A stretch of 64,000 nt of DNA. It comes from Dichotomicrobium thermohalophilum (GTDB lineage: Bacteria > Pseudomonadota > Alphaproteobacteria > Rhizobiales > Rhodomicrobiaceae). The notes beneath the pieces were generated by a model, which had not been told where the DNA came from, ran no database searches, and was given only the letters and a program-made list of their open reading frames with translations. Positions 46,622-59,660 of this stretch are shown here, in pieces. Numbering within the stretch: position 1 is the first letter of the stretch; each line of letters opens with the position of its first letter. The position numbers and the translations under genes are program-made. The stretch is from positions 892,501-956,500 of the forward strand of contig NZ_QXDF01000001.1 in assembly GCF_003550175.1 (NCBI RefSeq). The letters run 5' to 3'.

Positions 46622-48494
46622 CACTCGTCGTCCTGTGAGCCATTCTCCAGATCCTCATCGATTTCCCCTTCCGGCTCTTCGGGCTCGTCGGGGTGGACCA
46701 GCGGAAGGCCCATAGCGTTTGCCGCGAGAGTCGCAAGCTTCTGCTTGCGGTCAGCGATAAAGCCGTCGAAGTCATCGTTGCGCAGGAATGAAGGCTCAAT
46801 GAGATGACTGCGGAGAATCTCGTCCATCTGCGCGACGCTCAGGTCATACCTGTCCTCTATCCGAGCGAGATATTCTGAGGGTGCGCGCCCGCCGATCTCC
46901 CGATTTGAGGCAGCGGTGAGCGGAGTCTTATTCAGTATGGAATCATATTGGTTGGCCGATATGTTTCGGTCTCTGCACCACGCGCGTGGGAAGATGTGAT
47001 GGACATCCATCGGGTCGTTCCCGAACGCGTAGAGATCCGCTGGTTGCCCAGTTATGAAATCTTGGCACCCTTCGCGCAGTAGTAGCGCGGCGAAGGCTCG
47101 ATAGGCTGCGGAATTGCGCGTTGTCAGCGTATCCAACCGTTCCGGGTTAAAAGTGAGAAGCCTGAGCCGTGAAGGCTCTTCACCGCCCGCGATCCAGCGG
47201 GTGACTTCCTCCGCGTCCTTGGCAAGTTTCGATTCTGGAGAGGTGCCATAATCTTCGGCAAGCGCCGTGCGCCAGAACCATAGCTTCAACTTGTTGGTGA
47301 CCGGGGGCGGATATGGGCCACAGTCAGCAACGGCGAAGATCGCTGCCAGCGCCACCATCTGCGCTGGATAAGGCAGGTCTTTCGCCCAGAGAATCTTCTG
47401 CTCGTTTAGGAACCGACCCGCCGCGCGAAATCCCTCCTCCACGCGGTCAGCATGGGCGCGATAATCGGCCAGATCCAACTTGAGAAGCGCCTCGCGCTTA
47501 CACGAGATCTGGGGCGGTTCAGAGCCTCTCACCTGTAAGGCTTCGCGGCGCGCAGCATGGGTGACGGACAACGAGACCGCCTGGAGAAAGTCGAACCCGC
47601 GCAGATTGTGGAAGACGGGGTTGAACATGCCGCGTCCATCTCGCCCAGTACGGATGGCTTGAAGCCGGGCCTTCCAGTCGTCTCGCAGGTTCAGGGGGTC
47701 AGGTTGGCCCGCAAAGATCGCAGTGACCAGTTCGAAGGCATCGAGCTTCTTTCCACCAACATTGACCTTTTCGAAGACGAGGCAAACGGCCTCTCTGCTG
47801 GTGTCGCGCGCTAGGCTAATGACAGGCATCTGGTACGAACGGACCGCATCAAGGATCTCTTGGCGAAATTTCCGTCCAAGCTGTGCCATGTTGGGATCGC
47901 GATCTCTCCAATAGTCGCGGAATTCGTCGATCCAATCGAAAGCGGAATCGGCAAATGCGATGTTGAGAGGGAAACACGCTTCCCGGAACTCGTCCTCCCG
48001 ACTCGATAGGTCGATACCCAGCACCTCGTCACGCCGGACGCGGCTCTCGGGCAGGCCGAGGATGGCGTCTTCGATATCCTCACCTGGTTCGAGCGCTTTC
48101 TGAATGTCCAAGTAGTAAAAACGCTTGAGCGTCTTGCGCTCGCTTTTTGGCTTGCGAACGGTCATCGGAAGTGGGCTCATGAACGCGCCGTATAGCGAGG
48201 TGATACGCTGCTGGCCGTCAAGCAGAAGTTCCTCAGCCGCCGCAGCGGGCGGCTCGCCATCAGCCTGTCGCGCTGCGGCTACCCCTTCCAGAAGCCGCGG
48301 CCGAAAATTCACCTCTCCACCGGTGGTAAGCGTTAGAAGCGCACCGACCGGAAAGCCCTTGAGAATGGAGGCGAGAAGCATCCGGACATCGTCATCGGCC
48401 CAGACATAGGAGCGCTGGAAATCAGGCAGCTGAAGCTCTCCAGCGTGTCCCTTGGTTAGAAGTTCTCGCAGAAAACGCGGATTGGTTTCGAAGG

Positions 48495-48498
<4 letters not shown>
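46621..48498 (-). CDS. GmrSD-type DUF262-HNH nuclease embedded in the Cascade operon
   Basis: 625 residues from ATG 48498 with GGAAGGA upstream. The N-terminal DUF262 domain has LPDFQRSYVW (residues about 24-33), ASILKGFPVGALLTL, the hallmark LLDGQQRITSLYGAF (92-106) and VFEKVNVGGKKLDAFELVTAIF. The C-terminus has a DUF1524/HNH-like nuclease: DPMDVHHIFPRAWC (His-His at about 500), ILNKTPLTAASNREI and APSEYL, then an acidic tail. This is the single-chain architecture of GmrSD, a type IV enzyme that cuts glucosylated hydroxymethylcytosine DNA. It starts in a 4-nt overlap with cas5e and ends in a 1-nt overlap with cas6e, so it is co-translated with Cascade. It is not a standard type I-E component; its role there is unknown. 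Confidence 0.9.
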
Positions 48499-50791
<2,293 letters not shown>

Positions 50792-50795
<4 letters not shown>

Positions 50796-52276
50796 GCCGC
50801 TTTCCGTTTCTTCTGTTCAGGGACCGGGAGGCCTAGCGCTTTGAAAGCCTCGCGCCCTTCCTTCCCATACCCTTGGAAGGCCGCTGTTAAATTCCGCCTC
50901 GCCCGAACGATTTCGGCCTGTTCCTTGACGTCGCGCTCCGCCAGTCCCGGGAGCGCTTCCGCTTCGAAAAGCTCGAGCGCTGCTGCGCGCAAATCTGCTA
51001 GCCACTCGCGGGCCACCTCCTCCCAAGGGGACGACTTCAAACTCGTCAGTCGCGACTCAAACGGTGCTTGCGTCTGGATAAAGAATGCCTCGCGGAAGGC
51101 CTCTCGCGCCTCACCCTCGGCAAAAAGGGGCTGAATCGCGCCGCGCAGCGCCAGGGCAATACTCTCAGCCGCAACAACCATGGCCTCCATCCGTTCAACC
51201 AGCTCATCTGGCAGATTAATGAGCGGCGCGCGGGAGAAGGTAAAGTCGCGCGGCTTCATGTTATCCATGGCCCAGCCCGCCACAATCACTTCGGCGAAGG
51301 CTTGGGTTCGCTGTCCCCACAGATCAATCACCTTAGCCCGCCGCGCCGTATCATCGGTCGTCTTCTGACGTGCAGTCACACCAAGCCAGTTGCGATAACC
51401 AAAGGACCCTGGTCGGGGGTGACGCGGCAGCAGTTCAGACCCAGCCTTTACCCGGTAGTGTGGCGTGAGGGGATGTTCCCACCCGGCATAATTGGCGCCG
51501 AAAGGTTTCTGGGCGACACCGGTAATGCGACCATTCTCAGCAATCAGCCGGAGCCGCCGTGGTTGGCTGAAGAACGTTTCGGCGGGGTCTGCGTCGACTG
51601 GAAATACCTGCTCGCCATTGGTCGAAAGGCGCGTAGGGGACATCCAGGGAAGTGCTTCCGGACTGGCTGGCTTACCATCGGGAACATTCGCCCAGACGAG
51701 CTGCCAGAGCCCCACCCCCGGATCAACCAGCGTGACCATGGGCCCGCCGCCGCGCATTGAGGTGCGGTTGCCCCTCCCACCAGCCGGCGCATGAGCTTGA
51801 AGCGTATACAGCGCCATTGCAGCAATCGGCGGCTCCAGCCCCAGATAGCGACCACGACGGACCATGATGTCGGCATTATTGCGCAGTGTCTGGCCGCCCG
51901 CGCTGTCGATGAACAGCATGTCGGGTGTGCTGGGCTTAACCTCACACTCCATTGGTTCCAGATCCTGCATGAAGCGCGGGCCGTCGCCCATCAATTCGAA
52001 AGCGGGCGCAAAGGGCATCAGACGCTCACGCAAACGCTCGGGATCAGGTTGCTGGCGAGCGCGCCAGTCATCGCTATCGCGTGGCGGATCTGCCAGAAAC
52101 ACAAGCCCTGCCAGCAGCTCGAGACAGGCGATATTCAGGTCTGGTCGCGGCCAGTCGGGAAATGCAAGGCTATCATCCGCCACCTGCCAGGGCGCTATCA
52201 GCGCGCGAGAACCATCTTTGCGGCGAACCGGTATCCAAGCATCAGTGATGAGGTTCAGCGATAGAAAAGTACTCAT
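50792..52276 (-). CDS. cas8e: Cas8e (Cse1/CasA) large subunit
   Basis: 494 residues, close to the family norm of about 500: FLSLNLITDAWIPVRRKDGSRALIAPWQV, PRFMQDLEP, TPDMLFIDSAGGQTLRNNADI, AMALYTLQAHAPAGGRGNRTSMRGGGPMVTLV with the conserved loop that contacts DNA, LWQLVWANV, and a C-terminal four-helix part. It recognises the PAM and recruits Cas3. It is the first gene of the Cascade transcript. Confidence 0.96.
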
Positions 52277-52516
52277 CAGGACAAATTATCTGACACGATA
52301 ACTGAACAATATTTCATCTATAAACGATATTTATTTCCACTGCAGTACGTGCGAACCAAGTTTAATGTATCAAAATCTGTCGGCTTTACCTTGGGGACCT
52401 TATTCCTCCCTGCTAATCTTGAAAACTGAAGCAAATTTCTCTGTGCACTTCAAACACCGGAGTTCGGCCTTGTGGAAAAACAGAGATCGTTGCGACATGA
52501 GCGAACCATGGGAAGG
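52277..52516 (-). promoter_or_regulatory. AT-rich promoter region of the Cascade operon
   Basis: 240 nt between cas3 and cas8e with much lower GC than the surroundings, especially 52277-52340 (AATATTTCATCTATAAACG, TATTTATTTCC on the plus strand). It is the only sizeable gap in the cas locus, so it most likely carries the promoter for cas8e to cas2. Exact -35 and -10 boxes cannot be assigned with confidence. Confidence 0.55.
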
Positions 52517-55060
52517 TCATGCCTGATTGACAGAGGACGACAATATCAAACCCATCTCGGGATCGTAGCGCAAGCCAGGACAGATCTGGTGGTCAGGGGG
52601 TACTGTTACGAAGCACCGCGTTGCGGTCAGCCATCTCGGCAGATTGACAGGGGGCACCGCTTCGGGCAGCGCCAAACGATCCAGCCGTGCGGCGGATGCT
52701 GAGACCTCCGAAAGCTGCGCACTCTCGACGTTCCACCGGTCTCCAGACCAAGGCGCGTCTCCTCTCATCAAGACCATGGTCTTCTGCCTGGCACCCAGCC
52801 GTGTTGGATATTCCGCATCCTCGGCGCCACTGGCACCTGCACGATAACCGGCAAGCCAGTCAATCTGGTTTTGCCCGGCGTGCGTGGCCTGGGCCTTGTC
52901 CACGCCCTCGGCGCGGAACTCAGCGGATTGGAGCACCTCAGGAACGGTCAGCGATCGGCCATGCGCGGCTTCAACGAGATCGCGTAGCCCTTCTGGCACG
53001 CGTATTTCGCCCGCCTCAAACAGCACTTTCGCCGTGCGCCAGAGGAGGGGTAAGGCATAGACATAGGCTCCTTGGCCCAGAACGTGGCGGGCCCAGTTCT
53101 CGCCAGTCACCAGCCCTGGATCGGGCGACAGAACCTGCAGCGTTGGCCGGTCCACCGGGCGCAGCCCGGCCGGGCGCAGGTCCATGTGCCGCCAAAGCCG
53201 GCCAGCACGCTGAATGAGCGCTGCCATGGGCGCGAGATCAGACACCATCACATCGAAATCGAGGTCGAGCGAACTCTCAACGACCTGCGTCGCGATGAGC
53301 ACCTGCCCTGGGTGCGCCGAGCGATGCTTGCCGAAGGTTTCCAGTATCCTCGCCTCGTGTCGCTTCCGGTCGACGAGTGCAAAGCGCGCGTGCAAGAGTT
53401 CGGCGGGAACGCCCCTAGCGCGCAGGGTGTGAATCGCGGCGATGGCCTCGTCTACGGAGTTCCTGACCCAGACGCAGGCAGCTCCTTCCCCGGCAGTCTT
53501 GGTGAGCAGATCAAGCGCCTGATCGGCAGACTGGACACGTTCGACTGCGACCGGCCCGCGGTTCGTCTCCGAGCGGTTAGCTGAGACTGTAGGCGTGGAT
53601 ACACCGGGGACTGTGAGCGCTGGATAGGCTGAGTTCTCAATCGCGGGCGCTTCCCGCCCCGCGCCCGTCTCAAATGCCGCCACCAATCGAGAGCGGAGCT
53701 CCAGGGGGAGTGTCGCCGACATGAGAATCGCGGAGCCACCTTGTGCCGCGTGCAGATGCAAGAGCGCTGACAGCAGTTCGCCCATATAGGGGTCGCCCAT
53801 CTCATGCGCTTCATCGACCACCAAGATCTTCCGGGAAAGGCCGAACTGGCGTAGCGGCGCATACTTCGCCCGGACGACTGCGAGAAGCGCTTGATCGACG
53901 GTTCCCACCCCGACATCGGCGAGCAGCGCCTTGCGGCGACTATCGAGAAGCCACTCAGTTGGCCCTGGCTCGTCCGGGTTGCGGTCACGCGCCAGCGCAA
54001 GCTCTCGGAAGCCTTCATGAAGCCCCGACCGACCGTGCGCCAGCGATAGGCTGGGGGCCGTGTCGTAGAGACATTTCAGGACGTCGGCAACCCGGCCGAA
54101 CATGGCGTCAGCTGTCGCCATTGTCGGCAGCGCGAAGTAAAGGCCTTCCGCTTTTCCCTCAAGGAGCATGCGCTGCGCGAGGATGATGCCCGCTTCAGTT
54201 TTGCCGGATCCGGTCTCGTCCTCGATCAGTGCCAGCATCGGGCCTGAAGGCAATTCCACCTGCTCACAAGCGGTCTGCATTGAGCGCAAGGCAAAATTGA
54301 ATGGCCGCACGGATGCCGCAGGCGGCGCGACAATACCGGCCTTGCCGATCGCATCGGCGGCGCGCTCTCTGGTTTCGGCGAGATAGGCGGCAGGCAATGG
54401 GCCTGGTGCACTAGGAGGAAACCAAGCGGGGTTCGAGCCGATCCAGTCTGCTGTTGTAACGAGACCAGCAAGGCGCCAAGAAAGTCGACGCGCCTGTTCT
54501 GAGGTCATACTGCCAAGACATGCGTCCGGCCAAAGCTCAGTGAAAGCCCGGATGACCTCAGCCGCATCTGCAACAGCGGTCTCTCCCGCGGCATCGATCA
54601 TCGCCTTCCACTCGCCGCCGGGACCCGTATTCCGCCGGTTCAGGTGCAGATCTCGCGATGGCGGACGGCCGTGATGGCCAGCTGTGGCAGCATAGAGCTC
54701 GTAGCGGGCAAACTGGTCGCTGCCCAGCGTCGGTGCTAACAGATCGTCATGCAAGCGGAGGAAGGCTTCGGTGACTTCCCAGTGCCGTCCCGCAACTTGC
54801 GGCTGGGCGTGACGGAGCATGGCCCGAAAGGCAGCGCTGATTTTCCCCAGGTCATGAAGGGCAGCCAGCAAGATCAGTGCCTGCCGAACAGGTTCACGGA
54901 ATGACTCCGGAGCGATCAGGCGCTCGGCGACCGCCGCCACATCCAGCATATGGTACACAGCAGGCTGCGAAATGCCGCCATCTTCGTGAGCGCTTTTCCC
55001 CGGCCAGGCTTCGATTATTTGTGCTAAGCTCCCGCTCCTCATTTGCACGTCACAACGCAT
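52517..55060 (-). CDS. cas3: Cas3 helicase-nuclease (type I-E)
   Basis: 847 residues. The N-terminal HD nuclease has H37 (AVYHMLDV), LLAALHDLGK (HD at 69-70) and YAATAGHHGRPP. The SF2 helicase has DETGSGKTEAG (Walker A), VVDEAHEMGDPYMGEL, ILMSATLPLELR, IATQVVESSLDLDFD and LIQRAGRLWRH. All nuclease and ATPase residues seem present, so it should degrade target DNA. The first ATG (55060) is only 18 nt from the IS element; a second ATG at 55042 is possible. It is set apart from cas8e by 240 nt. Confidence 0.96.
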   Translation of the reverse strand: MRCDVQMRSGSLAQIIEAWPGKSAHEDGGISQPAVYHMLDVAAVAERLIAPESFREPVRQALILLAALHDLGKISAAFRAMLRHAQPQVAGRHWEVTEAFLRLHDDLLAPTLGSDQFARYELYAATAGHHGRPPSRDLHLNRRNTGPGGEWKAMIDAAGETAVADAAEVIRAFTELWPDACLGSMTSEQARRLSWRLAGLVTTADWIGSNPAWFPPSAPGPLPAAYLAETRERAADAIGKAGIVAPPAASVRPFNFALRSMQTACEQVELPSGPMLALIEDETGSGKTEAGIILAQRMLLEGKAEGLYFALPTMATADAMFGRVADVLKCLYDTAPSLSLAHGRSGLHEGFRELALARDRNPDEPGPTEWLLDSRRKALLADVGVGTVDQALLAVVRAKYAPLRQFGLSRKILVVDEAHEMGDPYMGELLSALLHLHAAQGGSAILMSATLPLELRSRLVAAFETGAGREAPAIENSAYPALTVPGVSTPTVSANRSETNRGPVAVERVQSADQALDLLTKTAGEGAACVWVRNSVDEAIAAIHTLRARGVPAELLHARFALVDRKRHEARILETFGKHRSAHPGQVLIATQVVESSLDLDFDVMVSDLAPMAALIQRAGRLWRHMDLRPAGLRPVDRPTLQVLSPDPGLVTGENWARHVLGQGAYVYALPLLWRTAKVLFEAGEIRVPEGLRDLVEAAHGRSLTVPEVLQSAEFRAEGVDKAQATHAGQNQIDWLAGYRAGASGAEDAEYPTRLGARQKTMVLMRGDAPWSGDRWNVESAQLSEVSASAARLDRLALPEAVPPVNLPRWLTATRCFVTVPPDHQICPGLRYDPEMGLILSSSVNQA

Positions 55061-55077
55061 AGGGTCTGAGCGCTCTG

Positions 55078-55921
55078 GGGTCTGTTGAGAATCACCGGCT
55101 ATTGATGATCGCTGCGCAGGCGCTAATCATCGCGGCGAAGCTGGTGTCGGTCTTGTCGCTGCGCATGGCGATACGTTTGAACTCCCTGAGTTTGCAGAAA
55201 AAATTCTCAATCAGGTGACGCCACGTATACATGTCGCCGTCGATCTCCAGCGGGGTCTTGCGCTGGGGGCGCTGGGAGATGCAAATCCCCGCGCCCCGCT
55301 CATTCATCTCATCGATGATCCAACTGCTATCGAACGCCTTGTCAGCGAGCAAGGCGTCGAAGCGAAGCCCCCGGATCAGCGGCGCGACGCCAACCGTGTC
55401 ATAGCGGTGGCCGGGCAGGAGAATGAACCGCACAAGGTTGCCAAGCGCGTCGGTCAGCGCGAGGATTTTCGTCGTCCATCCGCCTTTCGATTTGCCTATC
55501 GCCTGAGCTTGAGTCCCCCTTTTGAGCCTTGTCCGTGGCGGTGAACCTTAACGATCGTGCCATCGATCATCGCCACTTCCATATCGGGCTCATCGCTTAA
55601 AGCATTGAATATCATGTCGAACGCGCCCGCACGCGACCAGTCCCGAAAACGCCGGTAGATCGTGTTCCACTTGCCGAATTTCGGCGGGAGATCGCGCCAC
55701 TGCGCGCCGGTTCGCGCAATCCAGAACACGGCTTCGAGAAACAGCCGCGGATCGCTCCCCGTGCGCCCGGGATCCTGCTTGCGCCCCCGGCAATGCGGCT
55801 CGATCTTCTCCCACTGTGCGTCCGTGATGATAAATCTGCTCTGGTCCATTCATGCCTCCCGCGTTTTGGAAGCACGAATCACTGTTCGCGCGATTTGTGA
55901 ATCCTAAATCTCAAAAGACCC
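55078..55921 (-). mobile_element. IS5-family insertion sequence (IS427-like), about 844 bp
   Basis: The two-frame transposase is bounded by imperfect inverted repeats: GGGTCTGTTGAGAATCACC at 55078 and, on the other strand from 55921, GGGTCTTTTGAGATTTAGG (14 of 19 identical). If the ends are taken one base in, the flanks are CTGG and CTAG, close to a 4-bp target duplication. An alternative left end at 55062 (TA/GGGTCTGAG) would give flanking TA dinucleotides. It lies between the glycerophosphodiesterase gene, whose TAG stop touches the IS end, and cas3. Confidence 0.85.
55092..55849 (-). CDS. IS5-family transposase in two frames (programmed frameshift)
   Basis: The first frame (55849 to 55496, 117 residues) carries the IS5 N-terminal domain: MDQSRFIITDAQWEKIEPH, FWIARTGAQWRDLPPKFGKWNTIYRRF and AMIDGTIVKVHRHG with the first catalytic Asp. 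The second frame picks up near 55510 (AIGKSKGGWTTKILALTDALG) and continues through LPGHRYDTVGV, LLADKAFDSSWI and YTWRHLIENFFCKLREFKRIAMR with the catalytic Glu, to a stop at 55092. Two overlapping frames joined by a frameshift are normal for this group. The element therefore looks potentially active. Confidence 0.88.
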
Positions 55922-56826
55922 TAGTTGCCCAACCCGGCGACCATCGCGGCAGGGTAGTCGGTTATGATCCCGTCGACGCCCCAGCCGGCCAGGCGCCGGG
56001 CGGTGAAGATATCGTTGACCGTCCAGGCGAAGACGGCGAAGCCGTGCGCCCTTGCAGCGGCCACGCGCGACCGGGTCAGATCGCCCCAGAACGGCGCCCA
56101 GATCTCGCAGCCCAGCGCCGCCGCCCCGTCAAGCAGTTCGCCCTGCCCGCCCGCGGACCGCACCAGCCCTGCAAGCCATGGCGAGCCGCCGTAGACCGTG
56201 CGGGCCGCTTCGCGGCCAGGCGCCTCGGCGGTCAGCGCCGACAGGCGGGCGCCGGGCCGGACCGCACGGATTTCGCGCAGCACGCGCCAGTCGAATGACT
56301 GGTAGATCACGCCGGGCGCGTCGGGCTGCACGGCGACCTCGCCCAGCACGGCCGCGGCCAGGGCCGCGGGTGGCCCGCCGGGGGCGAGCCGCTCGGCGTC
56401 GCTCTTGATCTCGATGAGCAGGCCGGCATGACCATCCGCCATGTGCTCAAGCACCTCGGCCAACCGCGGCACCCGCGCGCCGGGGCACGGGGATTGGCTG
56501 AAAAAGGTACGCGCAATGGCTGAACCTGGCCGGGCGGTGCCGACATCAAACCGCGCAATCTCCGCCCATGTCAGATCGGCCACCCTGGGAGCGTTGTCGG
56601 CTACCCAGGCACCGCCGGGCGCGCGCGCCAAGTCGCTTGAGAGCACGGGGTCATGCACGACGACGGGGACGCCGTCGGCGGTCAACTGCACATCGATTTC
56701 CACCAAATCGGCGCCGGCGGTCAATGCGTCATCCACCGCCGCGAGCGTGTTCTCGGGCCGCGTGCCGCGCGATCCGCGGTGCCCGATGACCAGCGTGCGG
56801 CTGGGCGCGAGCGCACTGCCGCTCAT
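55921..56826 (-). CDS. ugpQ: Glycerophosphodiester phosphodiesterase
   Basis: 301 residues from ATG 56826. GDPD motifs are [19 protein letters not shown] (residues about 12-30), [32 protein letters not shown] and a closing [28 protein letters not shown]. It hydrolyses imported glycerophosphodiesters to glycerol-3-phosphate and an alcohol in the cytoplasm. It overlaps ugpC by 4 nt as the last gene of the operon. Its TAG stop lies at the IS boundary, so the last residues may have been altered by the insertion. Confidence 0.92.
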   Translation of the reverse strand: MSGSALAPSRTLVIGHRGSRGTRPENTLAAVDDALTAGADLVEIDVQLTADGVPVVVHDPVLSSDLARAPGGAWVADNAPRVADLTWAEIARFDVGTARPGSAIARTFFSQSPCPGARVPRLAEVLEHMADGHAGLLIEIKSDAERLAPGGPPAALAAAVLGEVAVQPDAPGVIYQSFDWRVLREIRAVRPGARLSALTAEAPGREAARTVYGGSPWLAGLVRSAGGQGELLDGAAALGCEIWAPFWGDLTRSRVAAARAHGFAVFAWTVNDIFTARRLAGWGVDGIITDYPAAMVAGLGN

Positions 56827-57860
56827 GTCAGGCGCTGGCCATCGGCGCGACTGAACAAATGCAGATGGGCAGGATCCACGCCGAGGTGCAGGGTGTCGCC
56901 CGGCCCTGGCAGCTCGTTGCCGGCGAGGCTGGCGATCACCTCGGTCTCGCCGTCGTCCAGCAAGCCGTGCACGTTGGCCGTCGCCCCGAGCCGTTCGACC
57001 ACGCGGACGGTCATCGTAAGCGGGCCGTCCGGCTCGGCGTACAATGCTTCGGGGCGCACGCCGACGAGGGCGCGTCCGGCCAAGCAATCTAGCCCGACGG
57101 CCTCGGCCAGGACGGCGCCGGCCCCGGGCGACAGTATGTTCATCGGCGGCGAGCCGATGAAACCCGCCACGAACAGCGAAGCGGGCTGCGAGTAGACCTC
57201 CATTGGCGGGCCGATCTGTTCGATCCGGCCCGCGTTCATCACCACCAGCCTGTCGGCCAGCGTCATTGCCTCTTGCTGGTCGTGGGTCACGTAAATAGAG
57301 GTCGTTCCCAACCGTTGCTGAAGGTCGCGGATCTCCACCCGCGTCTTGACGCGCAGCTTGGCGTCGAGGTTCGACAGCGGCTCGTCGAACAGGAAAGCCG
57401 CCGGGTCGCGCACGATCGCCCGGCCCATCGCCACACGCTGGCGCTGGCCGCCCGACAGCTGCCGCGGTTTGCGCGCGAGGTAGTCTGACAGCCCCAGCGT
57501 CTCCGCCGCCTCGTTCACGAGGCGACGGATTTCGGCCGGCGCCATGCCGCGGTTCTTCAGCCCGTAGGCCATGTTGTCGAAAACCGACATATGCGGATAC
57601 AGCGCGTAGTTCTGAAACACCATGGCGATGTCACGCTCCGCCGGCTCCAGCTCGTTGACGCGACGCCCGCCGATAGCAACCGTGCCCTCGGTGATGTGCT
57701 CCAGCCCTGCGATCATGCGCAATAGAGTGGACTTGCCGCAGCCTGAGGGTCCGACCAGAACGCAGAATTCGCCGTCCTCGATCCCGAGCGATACGCCGCG
57801 GATAGCGTCCACGCCGCCGGCATAAGTCTTCCGCACGTTCTCGATACGAATATCGGCCAT
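56823..57860 (-). CDS. ugpC: ABC importer ATPase (UgpC)
   Basis: 345 residues of the MalK/UgpC type: Walker [13 protein letters not shown]-loop [14 protein letters not shown], signature [14 protein letters not shown], Walker [18 protein letters not shown]-loop [15 protein letters not shown], and a C-terminal TOBE regulatory domain ([13 protein letters not shown] ... [13 protein letters not shown]). It powers the UgpAE permease. The start ATG at 57860 lies 7 nt after ugpE. Confidence 0.93.
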   Translation of the reverse strand: MADIRIENVRKTYAGGVDAIRGVSLGIEDGEFCVLVGPSGCGKSTLLRMIAGLEHITEGTVAIGGRRVNELEPAERDIAMVFQNYALYPHMSVFDNMAYGLKNRGMAPAEIRRLVNEAAETLGLSDYLARKPRQLSGGQRQRVAMGRAIVRDPAAFLFDEPLSNLDAKLRVKTRVEIRDLQQRLGTTSIYVTHDQQEAMTLADRLVVMNAGRIEQIGPPMEVYSQPASLFVAGFIGSPPMNILSPGAGAVLAEAVGLDCLAGRALVGVRPEALYAEPDGPLTMTVRVVERLGATANVHGLLDDGETEVIASLAGNELPGPGDTLHLGVDPAHLHLFSRADGQRLT

Positions 57861-57867
57861 GGTGTTT

Positions 57868-58713
57868 TTATTTCTCCACTTCCACCAGACCGCGCACGAA
57901 CAGGCGCTGCATCCCAAGAATCACCACCACTGGCGGCAGCAGCGCCAGGATCGCCGTGGCCATTATGAGGTGCCATTGCGGCGTCTCCTCTCCGGCATTG
58001 GCCATGCGCTGGATGCCCATCACGATGGTGTAGTAACTTTCGTCGGTGGTCACGAGCAGCGGCCAGAGGTACTGGTTCCAACCATAGATAAACAAAATCA
58101 CGAACAGCGCGGCGATGTTGGTCCGCGACAGCGGCAAGAGGATATCGCGGAAGAATTTCATCGGGCCGGCGCCGTCGATACGGGCGGCCTCGGTCAGCTC
58201 GTCCGGCACGGTCATGAAGAACTGCCGGAAAAGGAAAGTCGCGGTGGCCGAGGCGATCAGCGGGATAGATAGGCCGGCATAGCTGTTGAGCATCCCCAGC
58301 TGCGCCACGACCTCGTACGTGGGCAGGATGCGCACCTCGACCGGCAGCATCAGCGTGATGAAGATCGTCCAGAACGCCAGCAAGCGGAAGGGAAAGCGGA
58401 AATAGACGATTGCGAAGGCCGACAATAGCGAGATGGCGATCTTGCCGATGGTGATCGACAGCGCCATCACGGTGGAGTTCATCAGCATCAGCCATAGCGG
58501 CGGTGCGCCGGCGGTGGATATCCCCTCGCCCAGAACCTGCGCGTAGTTGCTCAGCATCTCAGCCCCAGGCAGCAGCGGGATGCCGGAATTCACTTCCTGA
58601 GCGGTATGGGTAGAAGCCACAAAGGCCAGATAGATCGGGAAGACGAAGAGCGCCGCGCCCAAGATCAGCACGGCATGCTGCAGGACGTTCAGGAGCGGGC
58701 GGCGTTCAACCAT
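57868..58713 (-). CDS. ugpE: Glycerol-3-phosphate ABC importer permease (UgpE)
   Basis: 281 residues, six membrane helices, MalG-type. [33 protein letters not shown] and the coupling EAA loop [32 protein letters not shown] are clear. It ends in the usual [12 protein letters not shown]-like sequence (residues [13 protein letters not shown]). It pairs with UgpA; its ATG overlaps the ugpA stop by one base. Confidence 0.93.
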   Translation of the reverse strand: MVERRPLLNVLQHAVLILGAALFVFPIYLAFVASTHTAQEVNSGIPLLPGAEMLSNYAQVLGEGISTAGAPPLWLMLMNSTVMALSITIGKIAISLLSAFAIVYFRFPFRLLAFWTIFITLMLPVEVRILPTYEVVAQLGMLNSYAGLSIPLIASATATFLFRQFFMTVPDELTEAARIDGAGPMKFFRDILLPLSRTNIAALFVILFIYGWNQYLWPLLVTTDESYYTIVMGIQRMANAGEETPQWHLIMATAILALLPPVVVILGMQRLFVRGLVEVEK

Positions 58714-59597
58714 CAGTATTCCACCTTGCGCTCGATATAGCGGAACTGGATCGCCGTGAGCGCGATGACGATGCCCATCAGGATCACCGACTGTGCCGCC
58801 GACGAGCCGAGGTTGAGGCCCTCGAAGGCGTCCCGCCAGACCTTGTAGACGAGGATCACCGTGTCGTTGCCCGGGCCGCCCGAGGTGGTGGCATGCACGA
58901 TCCCGAAGGTTTCAAAGAAGGCGTAGACCACGTTGACGACTAACAGGAAGAAGGCGGTGGGCGACAGCAGCGGCAGCTGGATCGTCCAGAACCGCTTGAG
59001 CGGACCCGCGCCGTCAATCGCCGCCGCTTCGGTCAGCGAGCGGGGGATCGCCTGCAGTCCGGCAAGGAAGAACAGGAAGTTATAACTGACCTGACGCCAG
59101 GCCGCGGCAATCACGATCAGCATCATCGCGTCGCCGCCGTCCTGGTAATGGTTCCAGTCGTAGCCCATCGCGTCGAGCGCGTAGGCTGCGATGCCGACGG
59201 TGGGGTTGAACAGGAACCACCACAGCACGCCCGCCACCGCGGGCGCCACGGCGTAGGGCCAGATCAACAGCGTGCGATAGGTGGTCGCCTGCCGGACCAC
59301 GCGGTCGGCCATCACTGCCAGCACGAGGGCCACGCCCATCGATAACCCCGCGACCATCGCGCTGTAGGTGACGGTGGTGACGAAGCTTTCCAGGTAGAGC
59401 GGGTCGTTGAACAGCTTTGCGAAGTTTGCCAGGCCGACGAACTCGGTCTTCAACCCGAAGGCATCCTGCCGCAGCACCGACTGGTAAAGCGCCTGGCTGG
59501 CCGGCCAAATGAAAAAAACCAGAGTGATCGCAATCTGGGGGGCGACCAGCAGGTAGGGCAGCCAGCGGTGACGGAAGGTGACTTTTTTGATGCGCAA
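58713..59597 (-). CDS. ugpA: Glycerol-3-phosphate ABC importer permease (UgpA)
   Basis: 294 residues, MalF-type permease: [36 protein letters not shown] at the N-terminus, [23 protein letters not shown], the EAA loop [28 protein letters not shown] and [28 protein letters not shown], a segment typical of UgpA. It lies 63 nt after ugpB. Confidence 0.93.
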   Translation of the reverse strand: MRIKKVTFRHRWLPYLLVAPQIAITLVFFIWPASQALYQSVLRQDAFGLKTEFVGLANFAKLFNDPLYLESFVTTVTYSAMVAGLSMGVALVLAVMADRVVRQATTYRTLLIWPYAVAPAVAGVLWWFLFNPTVGIAAYALDAMGYDWNHYQDGGDAMMLIVIAAAWRQVSYNFLFFLAGLQAIPRSLTEAAAIDGAGPLKRFWTIQLPLLSPTAFFLLVVNVVYAFFETFGIVHATTSGGPGNDTVILVYKVWRDAFEGLNLGSSAAQSVILMGIVIALTAIQFRYIERKVEY

Positions 59598-59660
59598 GGG
59601 CAGCCTCTGGGAGTCTTAGGGGCGGGCCGCGCCAGCCCGCCCCGTGACTGGCCTGTCGGC

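Noticed and set aside
46190-46807. Plus-strand frames across cas6e and the DUF262 gene
   Set aside because: They are antisense shadows; the minus-strand genes have clear motifs and tight operon spacing.
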